A DNA stretch of 64,000 bases from Luteimonas_C sp035250245 (GCA_035250245.1 DATFFH010000049.1:62001-126000); one strand, 5' to 3'; positions 25,515-34,497 are shown, numbered from the stretch's first letter. The notes: generated from the sequence alone by a model not told the origin. Translations and numbers: made by a program.

Positions 25515-26603
25515 TCAGTCTTCGACGAAACGCACGCGCCGGGTGATCGAGCACGTCAGCTCGTATCCGATCGTGCCCGCGGCCGCGCCGATCTCCTCGA
25601 CCGGCAAAGCCTCGCCCCATAACACTACGGGATCGCCAGGCTTGGCGTCCGGCTGGCCTCGCAAGTCGATCGTCATCAGGTCCATCGACACACGCCCGAC
25701 GATCGAAGCGCGCTTGCCGTTCACCAGCACCGGCGTGCCCGCAGGCGCATGGCGCGGATAGCCGTCGCCGTAGCCGATCGCCGCCACGCCGACCGACATG
25801 TCTTCCGGGCATTCCCAGGTAGCGGAATAGCCGACTTTTTCGCCTTTGCGGACGCGGTTCACGGCCAGCAAGCGCGTCGACAGCGTCATCGCCGGCTTCA
25901 AGCCGAAATCGGCGCCGATTTTGCTCTCGACCACCGAAATGCCGTACAGCGCCCCGCCCGGACGCACCCAGTCGCCGTGCGCATCGGGCCAGCCGAGCAC
26001 GGCGGCGGAATTAGCCAGCGAACGGGTACCCGGCAAATCAGCGATGGCTTCGCCGAAAACGCGCAATTGGTCGCGGGTCTGGCGCCCATCGGACGCGCTG
26101 CCGGTGAATTCGTCGGAACTGGCGAAATGGCTCATCAGCACGATGCCGTCGGCCACGGCTTTGGTCTTCGATAACCGCGCATGCGCTTCACGCGCATCCT
26201 CGGGGGCGAAGCCGAGACGGTGCATGCCGGTGTCGACCTTCAGCCAGCAGCGGATCGGCTCGCCCTCCGATTGCTCCAGCATGTCGATTTGCGCGGCGTG
26301 ATGGACCACCGTCTGCACGTTCAATTCGCGCAATTTCGGCAGATCGTCCGCGGCGTCGAAGCCGGACAACAGCACGATCGGCTGCGACAAGCCGGCCGCG
26401 CGCAGGCGCTCGGCGTCGGACAGCGCGGCGACGCCGAAAGCGTCGGCCCCGCTCAGCGCGCGCGCGACCCGTTCCAGGCCGTGTCCGTAACCGTCGGCCT
26501 TGACCACGGCCATGACCCGGCTACAGGGCGCGAGTTTGCGGACCTGACCCAGGTTGTGACGCAGGGCGTCGATGTGGATGGTGGCGGAAGTCGGTCGGGC
26601 CAT
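25515..26603 (-). CDS. alr: Alanine racemase
   Basis: PLP-dependent L-/D-alanine racemase of 362 residues, supplying D-alanine for peptidoglycan. The PLP lysine is Lys35 in VMAVVKADGYGHG. WLKVDTGMHRLGF, LANSAAVLGWP, WVRPGGALYGISVVES, AAIGYGDGYPRHAP (catalytic Tyr) and GRVSMDLMTIDL complete the family pattern. It reads away from the KTSC gene upstream on the same strand (93-base gap), and converges with the receptor. Confidence 0.95.
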   Translation of the reverse strand: MARPTSATIHIDALRHNLGQVRKLAPCSRVMAVVKADGYGHGLERVARALSGADAFGVAALSDAERLRAAGLSQPIVLLSGFDAADDLPKLRELNVQTVVHHAAQIDMLEQSEGEPIRCWLKVDTGMHRLGFAPEDAREAHARLSKTKAVADGIVLMSHFASSDEFTGSASDGRQTRDQLRVFGEAIADLPGTRSLANSAAVLGWPDAHGDWVRPGGALYGISVVESKIGADFGLKPAMTLSTRLLAVNRVRKGEKVGYSATWECPEDMSVGVAAIGYGDGYPRHAPAGTPVLVNGKRASIVGRVSMDLMTIDLRGQPDAKPGDPVVLWGEALPVEEIGAAAGTIGYELTCSITRRVRFVED

Positions 26604-26696
26604 CCCCCCATTGTAATTGTTAGCCGGCCTGCGGAGTTCGAGGCGGGCAAACTGGGTTCGCCCAGCGCCGGCGCAAGCTGCCCGCGATCGGCTCGC

Positions 26697-26915
26697 CTAT
26701 GCGTCGACTTGTTCGTATTCGTAGCCGGCATCGCGGATGTGCCGGCTGAAATATTCGCCTAACGAGGGCGCGGTCATCAGTCCCGCATGAACATCCGCGT
26801 CGACGTCGGCATAGCGGTACACGTTACCGCCGGCGAATTCGACTTCCAAAATCCTGCGACGCGGGTCGTAACCCACGCTGCGCAAGGCCTGCGACTGCAC
26901 GCGTTCGCGATGCAT
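26697..26915 (-). CDS. KTSC domain protein
   Basis: A 72-residue protein that is essentially one KTSC domain. SVGYDPRRRILEVEF, GGNVYRYADVDADVHAGLM and GEYFSRHIRDAGYEYEQV match the pattern; the name motif KTSC at the end of the family is not strictly kept. The domain is found alone or joined to lysyl-tRNA synthetase-like and RNA-related proteins; its function is unknown. ATG 26915. Confidence 0.75.
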   Translation of the reverse strand: MHRERVQSQALRSVGYDPRRRILEVEFAGGNVYRYADVDADVHAGLMTAPSLGEYFSRHIRDAGYEYEQVDA

Positions 26916-27006
26916 GCCTCAGGTTGGCATGCGAAGCGCGCGACGTCCATGAAAAAGAGCCCGCCGCGGCGCAGGCGATGCGCCGCGGCGGGCGAACCGG
27001 ACCGTT

Positions 27007-27372
27007 TCAACGGCCCTGGGAGCTCGCGATTCGGGTTCGTTCCGCAGCAGGCGCGGCGCGGATACGCAGGACGCTGGCCTTGCAGACGTCTATCCCCTGG
27101 TATACGGAAGTCCTGCCGTCGCGGAAGGAGAATCGGAAGTCGTAGCGGCAGCCCTCCCCCGCGACTTGCACGGTAGTTGCGCTGCCGCCGCCGAACAAAG
27201 GTTCATGCAGGGGCAGGTCCGTGTAGAGATCCGTTCCGGTAGCTGCGATGGATACACCGGTCACGCTGTCCTTGGCACGGTTCACCAGTTCGACGTAATG
27301 CTTGCTTTCGCCAGCAGCCGCATGCGGCGCCAGCAGTGCGAAAGCGATCGGAACTACGAAAAAAAGGCGCAT
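27007..27372 (-). CDS. Small exported protein of unknown function
   Basis: 121 residues with a clear signal peptide (MRLFFVVPIAFALLAPHAAA). The mature part has a beta-rich look (HYVELVNRAKDSVTGVSI, TTVQVAGEGCRYDFRFSF) and two Cys that could form a disulphide. No family recognised. ATG 27372 was chosen over 27408 because it places the signal at the N-terminus. It is divergent from the histidine kinase gene, with a 187-base gap between them. Confidence 0.65.
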   Translation of the reverse strand: MRLFFVVPIAFALLAPHAAAGESKHYVELVNRAKDSVTGVSIAATGTDLYTDLPLHEPLFGGGSATTVQVAGEGCRYDFRFSFRDGRTSVYQGIDVCKASVLRIRAAPAAERTRIASSQGR

Positions 27373-27559
27373 GGCGGGCTCCTGTCGCGCTTGCGATGCA
27401 TTCCGCATCGCGCACAGGGAACCTCGGCACCGGCTGGGGAAACAATCGATACGGGACGAATCGTAGCCAGCCCCGAGCGAATCGTAGCGTCGCCTTTCCG
27501 GCCTTTTCAGCCGCCGCGGCCGTGCTTACCATGCAAGCGAACCCGCCGCGATCGGTGCG

Positions 27560-28669
27560 ATGAAAGTCCGTCTAGACGAATACGAAATCGGCTTGGGCCG
27601 CTACCTCGCGCTGTGGTCGGTGGTCGGGGTCGTGTTCGCTTTGCAGGGTTTCGGGCGCGATGCGCTGATCGGACAGGTGTGGGGATTCTTCGACTACGTG
27701 CGCTGGTCGATCATCCAATGGGGCACCTGGGCCTGCCTCGCGCCGCTGGTGTTCCGATTGGGCGCCCGCCACCCGATCGGCCCGCCGCACTGGCTCCGTT
27801 CGTCCGGCATCCACGTGTTGCTCAGCCTGGGCGTCACCCAACTCGCGCTGACCATCGGCGCCGCGGTGTCCACGCCTTTCGAACCCAGTTCCTTCGGCGA
27901 GCAGTATCTGCAGTTCCTCGGCCAGCACGGCATGATCGGGTTGTTCACGTACTGGGCATTGCTCGCGATCCAGCTCTTGCTGCGCATGCAGAAGGAAAGG
28001 ATCCAACGCGAAACCGAAGCGGCCCGTCTCGCCGCGGAGCTGGACCGATCCCGCCTGCAGGCTCTCAAGACGCAGTTGCAGCCGCATTTCCTGTTCAACA
28101 CCTTGCACGCGATCGTCACCTTGCTCGACGAGGACAAGGTGTCTGCCGAGGACATGCTGCTGCGATTGAGCGATCTGCTGCGCGCTTTCCTGGAGGAATA
28201 CGACGGCCAGGAAATCACACTGCGCCGCGAGCTCACCCTGCTCGACCTGTACCTCGGCATCCAACGCAAACGCTTCAAGGACCGATTGACGACCCGCGTC
28301 TACATCGCGCCGGAAACGCTGGATTGCGCGGTGCCGAGCCTGTTGCTGCAACCCATCGTCGAGAACGCGATCCGGCACGGCATCGGCCAGCGGGTCGGCG
28401 CCGATTGCATCGAAATCGAAAGCCGGCGCGACGGCGATACCCTGCAACTCGAAGTGCGCAACGGCAACAGCACGCTGGAAACCGACCGCGGCAACGCCGG
28501 CCATGGCATCGGCCTGTCCAATACGCGGCTGCGGCTGAAAACCTTGTATGGCGACGCGGCCGAGGTGCGGCTGAACATGACCTGGCCGCAGGGCGTCGCC
28601 TGCCGTATCCGTCTGCCGTTCCGCACGATCGAGGAAGCCGACGACGCGCCGGAGCACGTGGCCGCATGA
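27560..28669 (+). CDS. LytS/AlgZ-type sensor histidine kinase
   Basis: Inner-membrane sensor of 369 residues. Four hydrophobic segments (about 15-32, 50-66, 83-102 and 124-143) precede a coiled region rich in Glu/Arg, then the His_kinase domain with phosphoacceptor His176 in KTQLQPHFLFNTLHAIVTLL. The ATP-binding region includes LLLQPIVENAIRHGIGQ and GNAGHGIGLSNTRLRLKTLYG. No separate input domain is visible, so the ligand would be sensed in or near the membrane. It overlaps the response regulator by 4 bases. Confidence 0.92.
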   Translation: MKVRLDEYEIGLGRYLALWSVVGVVFALQGFGRDALIGQVWGFFDYVRWSIIQWGTWACLAPLVFRLGARHPIGPPHWLRSSGIHVLLSLGVTQLALTIGAAVSTPFEPSSFGEQYLQFLGQHGMIGLFTYWALLAIQLLLRMQKERIQRETEAARLAAELDRSRLQALKTQLQPHFLFNTLHAIVTLLDEDKVSAEDMLLRLSDLLRAFLEEYDGQEITLRRELTLLDLYLGIQRKRFKDRLTTRVYIAPETLDCAVPSLLLQPIVENAIRHGIGQRVGADCIEIESRRDGDTLQLEVRNGNSTLETDRGNAGHGIGLSNTRLRLKTLYGDAAEVRLNMTWPQGVACRIRLPFRTIEEADDAPEHVAA

Positions 28670-29427
28670 AGCTCAGCGCACTGGTCGTAGACGACGAGCC
28701 GATCGCCCGCCGCGCGATCGTCCGGCTGCTGCAGGACGATCCGGAAATCGGAACGGTGAAGGAATGCGGCGACGGCGCTTCGGCCGCGGCCGAAATCCGC
28801 GCCCGCCGTCCCGACCTGGTGTTCCTGGACATCCAGATGCCGGCGATGACCGGCATCGACGTGGTCGCCGCGATCGGCGCAGAAGCGATGCCCGCGACGG
28901 TCTTCGTCACCGCCTACGAGCAATACGCGATCAAGGCCTTCGAGGCCAACGCGGTCGACTACCTGGTCAAGCCCTTCAGCCGCGAGCGCTTCGCGGTCAC
29001 GCTGCAGCGGGCGAAGGCGCGCTTATCGGCATCGGGCCAGGTATCGGACCGCATCCTGCAGACCCTGGAAGCTTTGCGCCGGCGCGAAGACTATCTGGAT
29101 CGCATCCCGGTGCGCACCGACGAGCGCGTGAGCTTCGTCGACGTCGACGACATCGTCTGGATCAAGGCCAGCCGCAATACCGTGCTGATCCATCTGGCCG
29201 ATACCACCCACGAACTGCGCGAAACGATGTCCGCCCTGGCCGCGCGGCTGGATCCGCGCCGCTTCGCCCGTATCCACCGATCGGCAATCATCAACACGCG
29301 CCGGGTGAAGTCGATCCAGCCCTGGTTCAACGGCTATCACGTGGTCACCATGGACACCGGGCAGCAGCTGCGCATGAGCCGCTACCAGCACGAAGCCTTC
29401 CTGCGCTTGGTGTCGACGCGTCCCTGA
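28666..29427 (+). CDS. LytTR-type response regulator (LytR/AlgR family)
   Basis: 253 residues: receiver domain 1-125 with Asp10/Glu11 (VVDDEP), phospho-acceptor Asp55 (VFLDIQMPAMTGID), Thr in FVTAYEQYAIKAF and Lys in YLVKPFSRER, then a LytTR DNA-binding domain at about 148-250 (RIPVRTDERVSFVDVDDIVW, FARIHRSAIINTRRV). It would bind direct repeats in target promoters. ATG 28666 overlaps the kinase stop as ATGA; the much longer open frame upstream is rejected because it lies over the kinase gene. The downstream gene converges 4 bases after its stop. Confidence 0.93.
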   Translation: MKLSALVVDDEPIARRAIVRLLQDDPEIGTVKECGDGASAAAEIRARRPDLVFLDIQMPAMTGIDVVAAIGAEAMPATVFVTAYEQYAIKAFEANAVDYLVKPFSRERFAVTLQRAKARLSASGQVSDRILQTLEALRRREDYLDRIPVRTDERVSFVDVDDIVWIKASRNTVLIHLADTTHELRETMSALAARLDPRRFARIHRSAIINTRRVKSIQPWFNGYHVVTMDTGQQLRMSRYQHEAFLRLVSTRP

Positions 29428-29431
29428 GGCT

Positions 29432-31549
29432 CTAGCCGGCGTCGCGCACCGTCAGTTGTCCAGGCGCCGTGCGTCCGAGTTCGCCATAGATGCCCAGCAG
29501 CTCGGTTGCGACCTCTTCCTGGTAGAAATCGTTGCCGATCAGCTGGTACACCTCGGCCGGCGTCTTCGCCGTCGCCAGCTTGTCCAGCAGCGTGGTCGCC
29601 GCGGCGGAGCCCGCTTCGATCTGATCCAGAAGTACCTGTCCGTTCTCGCCTTGCATCCTGAGCAGGTATTCGCGCGCATCGCTCTGGATCTGCATCAGGT
29701 CGGCCTCGCTGAACTGCAGGCGGACGTGCTGGTCGCCATCGAAGCTGCCATAGGAAGTGGAACTGCCCGGATTGCTGGCATAGGCGTCGGTGAGGTACGA
29801 CGCCAGGGCCGAATCGTAATTGGCCAGCATCACGCCGTAGCGCGCGCTGCCGGGCACCTCGGCGCCGCTGGCATCGGTGCGCCAGGTCCACTCCGCGTAA
29901 TGGTTGTCGCCCATCTGCACGGACCGGGTGTATTCGGTGGAACCGTCCGCCCAGCGCGTGGAGATGACGTTCGATTCGCTGCTGTTGAGCTCGGCGCTCC
30001 AGCCGAAGCCGCCCACTTCCAGGCCGATGCTGGCGGCATGTTCGTAGGTCATGACCTCGGTCGTGCCGGCTTGCACGACGCCCGGCGGCGACCACGACGG
30101 CATCTGTCCGCCGCTCATGAACGCCTGATAGGCGGCCTGACCTTCTTCGGTGCGCAGATCCAGGCGCGCGATCGACATGGAACGGTCCTCCAGGCTGTTT
30201 TCCGCGCTCAACCCGATCGCGGCGATGCCGCGGTAGCCGAGACCGGCGAACAGATCGTTCTCCACCGTCTTGACGTCGCCGGCCACGATCTCGAACGTGT
30301 TGGCGTCGATCCGGCGCACGCCGAAGCCTTGGCCGGACAAGTCCGTGGTGGTGCCCTGGACGTGCAACAGCTTGTAGTTGGCTTCGAAGTGGCTGCCGGT
30401 CAAGGTCTGGCCGCGGATCAGGACGCCGGTGCCGATCGGCATCGACATCGGATCGAGCGGGTTGGGCGCGGCGGACAAATTGCCGTCGGCGATCTGCCGT
30501 CCCTGCTCTGGCGTGACCACCGCCTCGTAGGTCACGCGGGTGCCGGCGAATTCGCTATAGCTGCCCGACACCGGAATCGGCAAACCCTTGACCACGTTGC
30601 GCAGCAGCGACGAACCCTCGACCAGGCGCTGCGCTTCGGGTCCGAGCAGACCGAGCTTGGTGCCCCATTCGTAATAGCGGTTGAGCGGCGTGCGGCCGAT
30701 CGCTCCGGTCAAGCCCGCCTGCATCTGCACCTGCATTTCGAAGGTCTGGGTTTGTCCGAAGTCCATGCCCGTACGCACGCCGGACATGTCGACTTCGCCC
30801 ACGACGCTGATGTCGGCGCTGCCTCGCAACGGCAACGGCAAGGTGGCCGCCCCGGCGACCGGCGTCTGGAAACTGACCTGCTGGCCCGGATTGATCGCCC
30901 ACGCCAGCACGCCGTCCGGCGCGGCGGCGAGGATGTCGTAACCGGCCTGCACTTGCGACGGCGATGCGTCGGCAGGCAGGTCGATTCCGAGCACGCCCAG
31001 CGCGGTACGCACTTGCGTGATATCCAACCGGGTCACGTCGGTGGTCGGCGCATTGGCGTTGCGCAGATAGCCTGGAATCTCGGTGGGGTTGGTCGTGGCC
31101 TCACTGACGATGCGCCGCAGCTGCTGCACGTAAGGATTGCTGTTGAATGCGGTCTGCGCGTCTCGCAACTCCAGCGATCGCGTGGCGCCGTTGAGGCCTT
31201 CGACGTCGAAATCCGAAGCTTGCGGCGCCAACCGGTCGAGCACGGCCTGCGCCTGCGCCGCGCGGCGTTCGTTGAAAGCCTCGACGCGGGCGTCGTAAAC
31301 GGATTGCTTGTCGTCGTCAGGCAGGCCGTGCGGAAGGTCCGAGACCGTAGGCAACGGCAGATCGTGGATCGCATCCACCGCTTCGGCCGGCGTCTGCGCA
31401 TTGGCGAAGGTCACCGGCTCGGCAGACGTCGGCGTATCTGTCTCCGGCGCTTCGGCCTGTTGCTCCTGGTAGCTGGCGCGGACCGCCTGTTGATCCTCCG
31501 GCGGCAAGCGCTGGTAGGTGCTGGCATCGATCCCGTAGATCTCGGTCAC
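29432..31549 (-). CDS. Large cysteine-free protein of unknown function
   Basis: A 705-residue protein that I cannot assign. The start GTG 31549 is preceded by AGGGAGG at ideal spacing; an alternative in-frame GTG at 31582 lacks this. No signal peptide or clear membrane helix. The N-terminal 150 residues are Gln/Glu/Ala-rich and probably helical; the middle and C-terminal parts look beta-rich (GQQVSFQTPVAGAATLPLPL, TFEMQVQMQAGLTGAIG, SIGLEVGGFGWSAELNSSES). I see no Cys in the whole sequence and few Lys. This profile is common in proteins exported by specialised systems, but no secretion signal is recognisable. It is monocistronic and convergent with the LytR-type gene. Confidence 0.6.
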   Translation of the reverse strand: MTEIYGIDASTYQRLPPEDQQAVRASYQEQQAEAPETDTPTSAEPVTFANAQTPAEAVDAIHDLPLPTVSDLPHGLPDDDKQSVYDARVEAFNERRAAQAQAVLDRLAPQASDFDVEGLNGATRSLELRDAQTAFNSNPYVQQLRRIVSEATTNPTEIPGYLRNANAPTTDVTRLDITQVRTALGVLGIDLPADASPSQVQAGYDILAAAPDGVLAWAINPGQQVSFQTPVAGAATLPLPLRGSADISVVGEVDMSGVRTGMDFGQTQTFEMQVQMQAGLTGAIGRTPLNRYYEWGTKLGLLGPEAQRLVEGSSLLRNVVKGLPIPVSGSYSEFAGTRVTYEAVVTPEQGRQIADGNLSAAPNPLDPMSMPIGTGVLIRGQTLTGSHFEANYKLLHVQGTTTDLSGQGFGVRRIDANTFEIVAGDVKTVENDLFAGLGYRGIAAIGLSAENSLEDRSMSIARLDLRTEEGQAAYQAFMSGGQMPSWSPPGVVQAGTTEVMTYEHAASIGLEVGGFGWSAELNSSESNVISTRWADGSTEYTRSVQMGDNHYAEWTWRTDASGAEVPGSARYGVMLANYDSALASYLTDAYASNPGSSTSYGSFDGDQHVRLQFSEADLMQIQSDAREYLLRMQGENGQVLLDQIEAGSAAATTLLDKLATAKTPAEVYQLIGNDFYQEEVATELLGIYGELGRTAPGQLTVRDAG

Positions 31550-31678
31550 GGCGGCGCCCTCCCTAGTCTTTATCGCCGCCACATTAGTCGCAGCGGACTT
31601 GTCGGACAGCTAGGGAGGACCCGAGGTCGGACGTTGTTGTCAACCTGGGGCCTGCCCCAGAACCAGCTGCCGGCATCT

Positions 31679-31791
31679 TTGTAGAGCGGAGCTTGCTCCG
31701 CTGCTCTGGCGCGGCTTTGTAGAGTGGGGCTTGCCCCGCTGCTTTGGCCGAGGCGAAAGCAAAAAAAAAGCGGGGCAAGCCCCGCTCTACA
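31679..31791. repeat. REP-like repeat, TGTAGAG family: half-site plus full inverted repeat
   Basis: A lone half (GTAGAGCGGAGCTTGCTCCG, 31681-31700) is followed by a full unit at 31718-31791 with arms TGTAGAGTGGGGCTTGCCCC and GGGGCAAGCCCCGCTCTACA. Together with the next element, these fill the 382-base gap between dnaB and the cysteine-free protein gene. A separate perfect hairpin CTGGGGC-CT-GCCCCAG lies at 31645-31660. Confidence 0.75.
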
Positions 31792-31805
31792 GAGCTTCGG
31801 TTCTT

Positions 31806-31884
31806 TGTAGGAGCGGCTTCAGCCGCAAGCTCTTTTCATTGTCGCAACCTGACCAAAAAGCTCGCGGCTGAAGCCGCTCCTACA
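31806..31884. repeat. REP-like inverted repeat, GTAGGAGCGGC family, copy 2
   Basis: Arms TGTAGGAGCGGCTTCAGCCG and CGGCTGAAGCCGCTCCTACA with the core GTCGCAACCTGACCAAAAAG. It directly follows the TGTAGAG unit, making a cluster of three related elements downstream of dnaB. Confidence 0.85.
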
Positions 31885-31931
31885 AGAGCGACATCGAGGC
31901 GATGCTCAGCTCTACACAAGCCGCGGTGCGG

Positions 31932-33401
31932 CTACTCGAAACTGCCCACCGAATCGTGGGCCAGATTGTCGAAACGGGTGTACTCGCCGAAGAACTTCAG
32001 CTTGATCGAACCGGTCGGGCCGTTACGCTGCTTGCCGATGATGATCTCGGCCAGGCCTTTGTCTGGCGAGTTTTCCTTGTTGTAGTAATCGTCGCGATAG
32101 ATGAAGACGATCAGATCCGCGTCCTGCTCGATCGCACCCGATTCGCGCAAGTCGGCCATCACCGGGCGCTTGTCGGTGCGCGTTTCCAGCGATCGATTCA
32201 GCTGCGACAGCGCGATCACCGGCACGTTCAATTCCTTGGCCAGCGCTTTGAGTGAGCGCGAAATCTCGGAGATTTCGGTGGCGCGGTTCTCCTGGTTGCC
32301 GGGCACGGCCATCAGCTGCAGGTAGTCGATCACGATCAAGCCCAAGTCGTGCTCGCGCTTCAATCGCCGCGCCTTGCTGCGCAGCACTTCGGGCGACAGC
32401 GCCGGGGTGTCGTCGATAAAGACCTTCACTTCGCGCAGCATGCGGATCGCGCTGGTGACGCGGCTCCAGTCCTCGTCTTCCAGCTGGCCGGTGCGCAGGC
32501 GGGTGGCGTTGACGCGGCCGACCGAGGAAATCAGGCGCAGCGCCAACTGGCTGGCCGACATTTCCATCGAGAACACGGCCACCGTCTTCTTGGTGCGCAT
32601 GGCCGCGTACTCGGCCATGTTCAGCGCCAGCGTGGTCTTGCCCATCGACGGGCGCGCGGCCAGGATCACCAGATCGGTCGGCTGCAGACCCGCGGTCATA
32701 TCGTCGAATTCGGTATAGCCGGTCGGAAGCCCCGTAACGCTGCCGCCGCTGGCGTAGCGCGTCTGCAGCACGTCGAAGGCTTCCGACAGCGCCTTGTGCA
32801 CGCTGGTGAAGTCGCTGCGGCCGCGGGCGCCGGCTTCGGCGATGGCGAACACCTCCTGCTCGGCCTTGGCCAGCAGCTCACTACTTTCGCGGCCCTCGGG
32901 CTGGAAGCCGTCGTTGACGATGTTGGTGCCTACGTCGATCAACTGGCGCAGCACCGCCTTGTCGCGCACGATTTCGGCGTAGGCCGTGATGTTGGCGGCC
33001 GACGGCGTGGTGCTGGCGAGTTCCACCAGATAGGCGCCGCCGGCGACCTGCTCGGCCAAGCCTTGCGATTCGAACCACTCGCCCAGGGTGACCGCATCGT
33101 ACGGGCGGCTGCGTTCGGCCAGCTCGCGGATGGCGCGGTAGATCAGCTGGTGGTCGCGGCGGTAAAAATCGTTGTCGGTGAGCAGATCGGCGATGCGGTC
33201 GAAGGCATCGGGCGCCAGCATCAACCCGCCCAGCACGGCCTGCTCCGCTTCGATCGATTGCGGCGGCACCCGAAGTTGCTCGATGCGGCTGTCGCCACGG
33301 TCGTTGCGGAGGTCGTTGCGGAAACCGGGGCGTGCGGACATCGGTTTTGGGGAATCCTGGGCTCTTGAGCTGGCGGAGAGAAAAGGTATCGGGTCGGTCA
33401 T
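31932..33401 (-). CDS. dnaB: Replicative DNA helicase DnaB
   Basis: Hexameric 5'-3' helicase of 489 residues that unwinds DNA at the replication fork. The N-terminal domain (about 40-140) has RVPPQSIEAEQAVLGGLML. The RecA-like ATPase has Walker A AARPSMGKTTLALNMAEYAA, Walker B LGLIVIDYLQLM, and the late motifs ALSQLNRSLETRTDKRPVM, DLRESGAIEQDADLIVF. An alternative start MSARPGF at 33341 is possible, since the first 20 residues are not conserved. It follows rpsF-rpsR-rplI on the same strand, but a terminator and a repeat separate it from rplI. Confidence 0.96.
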   Translation of the reverse strand: MTDPIPFLSASSRAQDSPKPMSARPGFRNDLRNDRGDSRIEQLRVPPQSIEAEQAVLGGLMLAPDAFDRIADLLTDNDFYRRDHQLIYRAIRELAERSRPYDAVTLGEWFESQGLAEQVAGGAYLVELASTTPSAANITAYAEIVRDKAVLRQLIDVGTNIVNDGFQPEGRESSELLAKAEQEVFAIAEAGARGRSDFTSVHKALSEAFDVLQTRYASGGSVTGLPTGYTEFDDMTAGLQPTDLVILAARPSMGKTTLALNMAEYAAMRTKKTVAVFSMEMSASQLALRLISSVGRVNATRLRTGQLEDEDWSRVTSAIRMLREVKVFIDDTPALSPEVLRSKARRLKREHDLGLIVIDYLQLMAVPGNQENRATEISEISRSLKALAKELNVPVIALSQLNRSLETRTDKRPVMADLRESGAIEQDADLIVFIYRDDYYNKENSPDKGLAEIIIGKQRNGPTGSIKLKFFGEYTRFDNLAHDSVGSFE

Positions 33402-33489
33402 CCTAGTCGCTCCTTCGCCGAAGCGTTGCAGACAACCTTGTGGATAACCGGTGGGAATCGCAAATGCTGCGACGCAGCCGAACCGCTCT

Positions 33490-33574
33490 TGTAGGAGCGG
33501 CTTCAGCCGCGAGCTTCTTTCTTCAGTTCGCTGCGACCTGATCGAAAGAGCTCGCGGCTAAAGCCGCTCCTACA
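33490..33574. repeat. REP-like inverted repeat, GTAGGAGCGGC family, copy 3
   Basis: Arms TGTAGGAGCGGCTTCAGCCG and CGGCTAAAGCCGCTCCTACA; the core includes GCTGCGACCTGATCGAAAG. The two arms carry different variants (TTCAGCC and CTAAAGC), leaving one mismatch in the stem. It lies between dnaB and the rplI terminator. Confidence 0.85.
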
Positions 33575-33583
33575 AAAAGCATC

Positions 33584-33615
33584 AAAAAAGAAACGGGCGC
33601 CTCTCGGCGCCCGTT
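33584..33615 (-). terminator. Rho-independent terminator of rpsF-rpsR-rplI
   Basis: On the minus strand: AACGGGCGCC-GAGA-GGCGCCCGTT, a perfect 10-bp stem with a GNRA loop, followed by TCTTTTTT. It starts 22 bases after the rplI stop. Confidence 0.88.
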
Positions 33616-33637
33616 CGTCGATCGATGCTGCGATGCG

Positions 33638-34093
33638 TCAGGCGGTTTCGGCTTCCACGATCACCTTGACCGGCGTTTCCACGTCGGCGTGCAGATGGAG
33701 GATGACTTCGAACTCGCCGACATGGCGGATGGCGCCTTCGCCCATCACCACTTCCGACTTCTCGACGTTGACGCCGGCGGTCTTGGTCAGCGCATCGGCG
33801 ATGTCGCGCGGGCCGATCGAGCCGTACAGCTTGCCTTCGGTCGAGGCGTTGGCGCGCAGGGTCACGCTGACGCCTTCCAGCTTGGCACGGCGGGACTCGG
33901 CTTCATCGTGGATGGCCTGGGCCTTGGCTTCGTACTCGGCGCGCTTGGCTTCGAACTGGGCCAGATTGGCCTCGGTCGCCGGCACGGCCTTGCCCTGCGG
34001 CACCAGGAAATTGCGGCCGTAACCCGGCTTCACCTTGACCTTGTCGCCCAGGTTGCCGAGGTTGACCACTTTCTGCAGAAGAATCAGATCCAT
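33638..34093 (-). CDS. rplI: 50S ribosomal protein L9
   Basis: 151 residues, the usual length. The N-terminal rRNA-binding domain reads MDLILLQKVVNLGNLGDKVK and VKPGYGRNFLVPQGKAVPAT, followed by the long connecting helix and C-terminal domain (EGKLYGSIGPRDIADALTK). ATG 34093 gives the universal L9 N-terminus; an in-frame start at 34177 is spurious. Last gene of the ribosomal unit. Confidence 0.97.
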   Translation of the reverse strand: MDLILLQKVVNLGNLGDKVKVKPGYGRNFLVPQGKAVPATEANLAQFEAKRAEYEAKAQAIHDEAESRRAKLEGVSVTLRANASTEGKLYGSIGPRDIADALTKTAGVNVEKSEVVMGEGAIRHVGEFEVILHLHADVETPVKVIVEAETA

Positions 34094-34157
34094 TGTGTTG
34101 CTCCGTTCGTTAGCGACGCGATGCGCCGCAACTGTTGCTGTCCGAAGGACGGGAATT

Positions 34158-34262
34158 TTTAAAGCCCTCCCCTTCAAGGGGAGGATTGGGTGGGGATGGG
34201 GTTAACGTCGCGAGGTGAAACCCATCCCCATCCCGGCCTTCCCCTTGAAGGGGAAGGAGGAG
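34158..34262. repeat. CTCCCC-type palindromic element between rpsR and rplI
   Basis: Outer arms CCCTCCCCTTCAAGGGGAGG (34161-34180) and CCTTCCCCTTGAAGGGGAAGG (34240-34260), each itself a hairpin, with GGGTGGGGATGGGGTT and AACCCATCCCCATCCC between them pairing across the centre. Same style as the elements in the GH92 gene and metH, but here it is intergenic. Confidence 0.75.
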
Positions 34263-34266
34263 GTCG

Positions 34267-34497
34267 TTACGCGTTGTGGTTGTCCGTGTACGGAATCAAC
34301 GCCAGGAAACGCGCGCGCTTCACGGCGGTGGCCAACTGGCGCTGGTAGCGCGACTTGGTGCCGGTGATGCGGCTGGGGACGATCTTGCCGGTCTCGGTCA
34401 GGTTCTGGCGCAGGGTGTTGAGATCCTTGTAGTCGATCTCTTTCACGCCCTCGGCGGTGAACTTGCAGAACTTGCGGCGGCGGAAAAACTTGGACAT
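34267..34497 (-). CDS. rpsR: 30S ribosomal protein S18
   Basis: 76 residues, standard length. Family residues seen: SKFFRRRKFCKFTAEGVKEI, DYKDLNTLRQNLTETGKIVP, SRITGTKSRYQRQLATAVKR. It pairs with S6 in the 30S platform and is co-transcribed with rpsF, 11 bases downstream of it. A CTCCCC-type palindrome separates it from rplI. Confidence 0.97.
   Translation of the reverse strand: MSKFFRRRKFCKFTAEGVKEIDYKDLNTLRQNLTETGKIVPSRITGTKSRYQRQLATAVKRARFLALIPYTDNHNA

Noticed and set aside
27166..28665. Upstream extension of the LytTR-type regulator to base 27166
   Set aside because: The extension covers the histidine kinase in another frame and is Arg-rich without motifs; ATG 28666 gives a standard receiver domain start.
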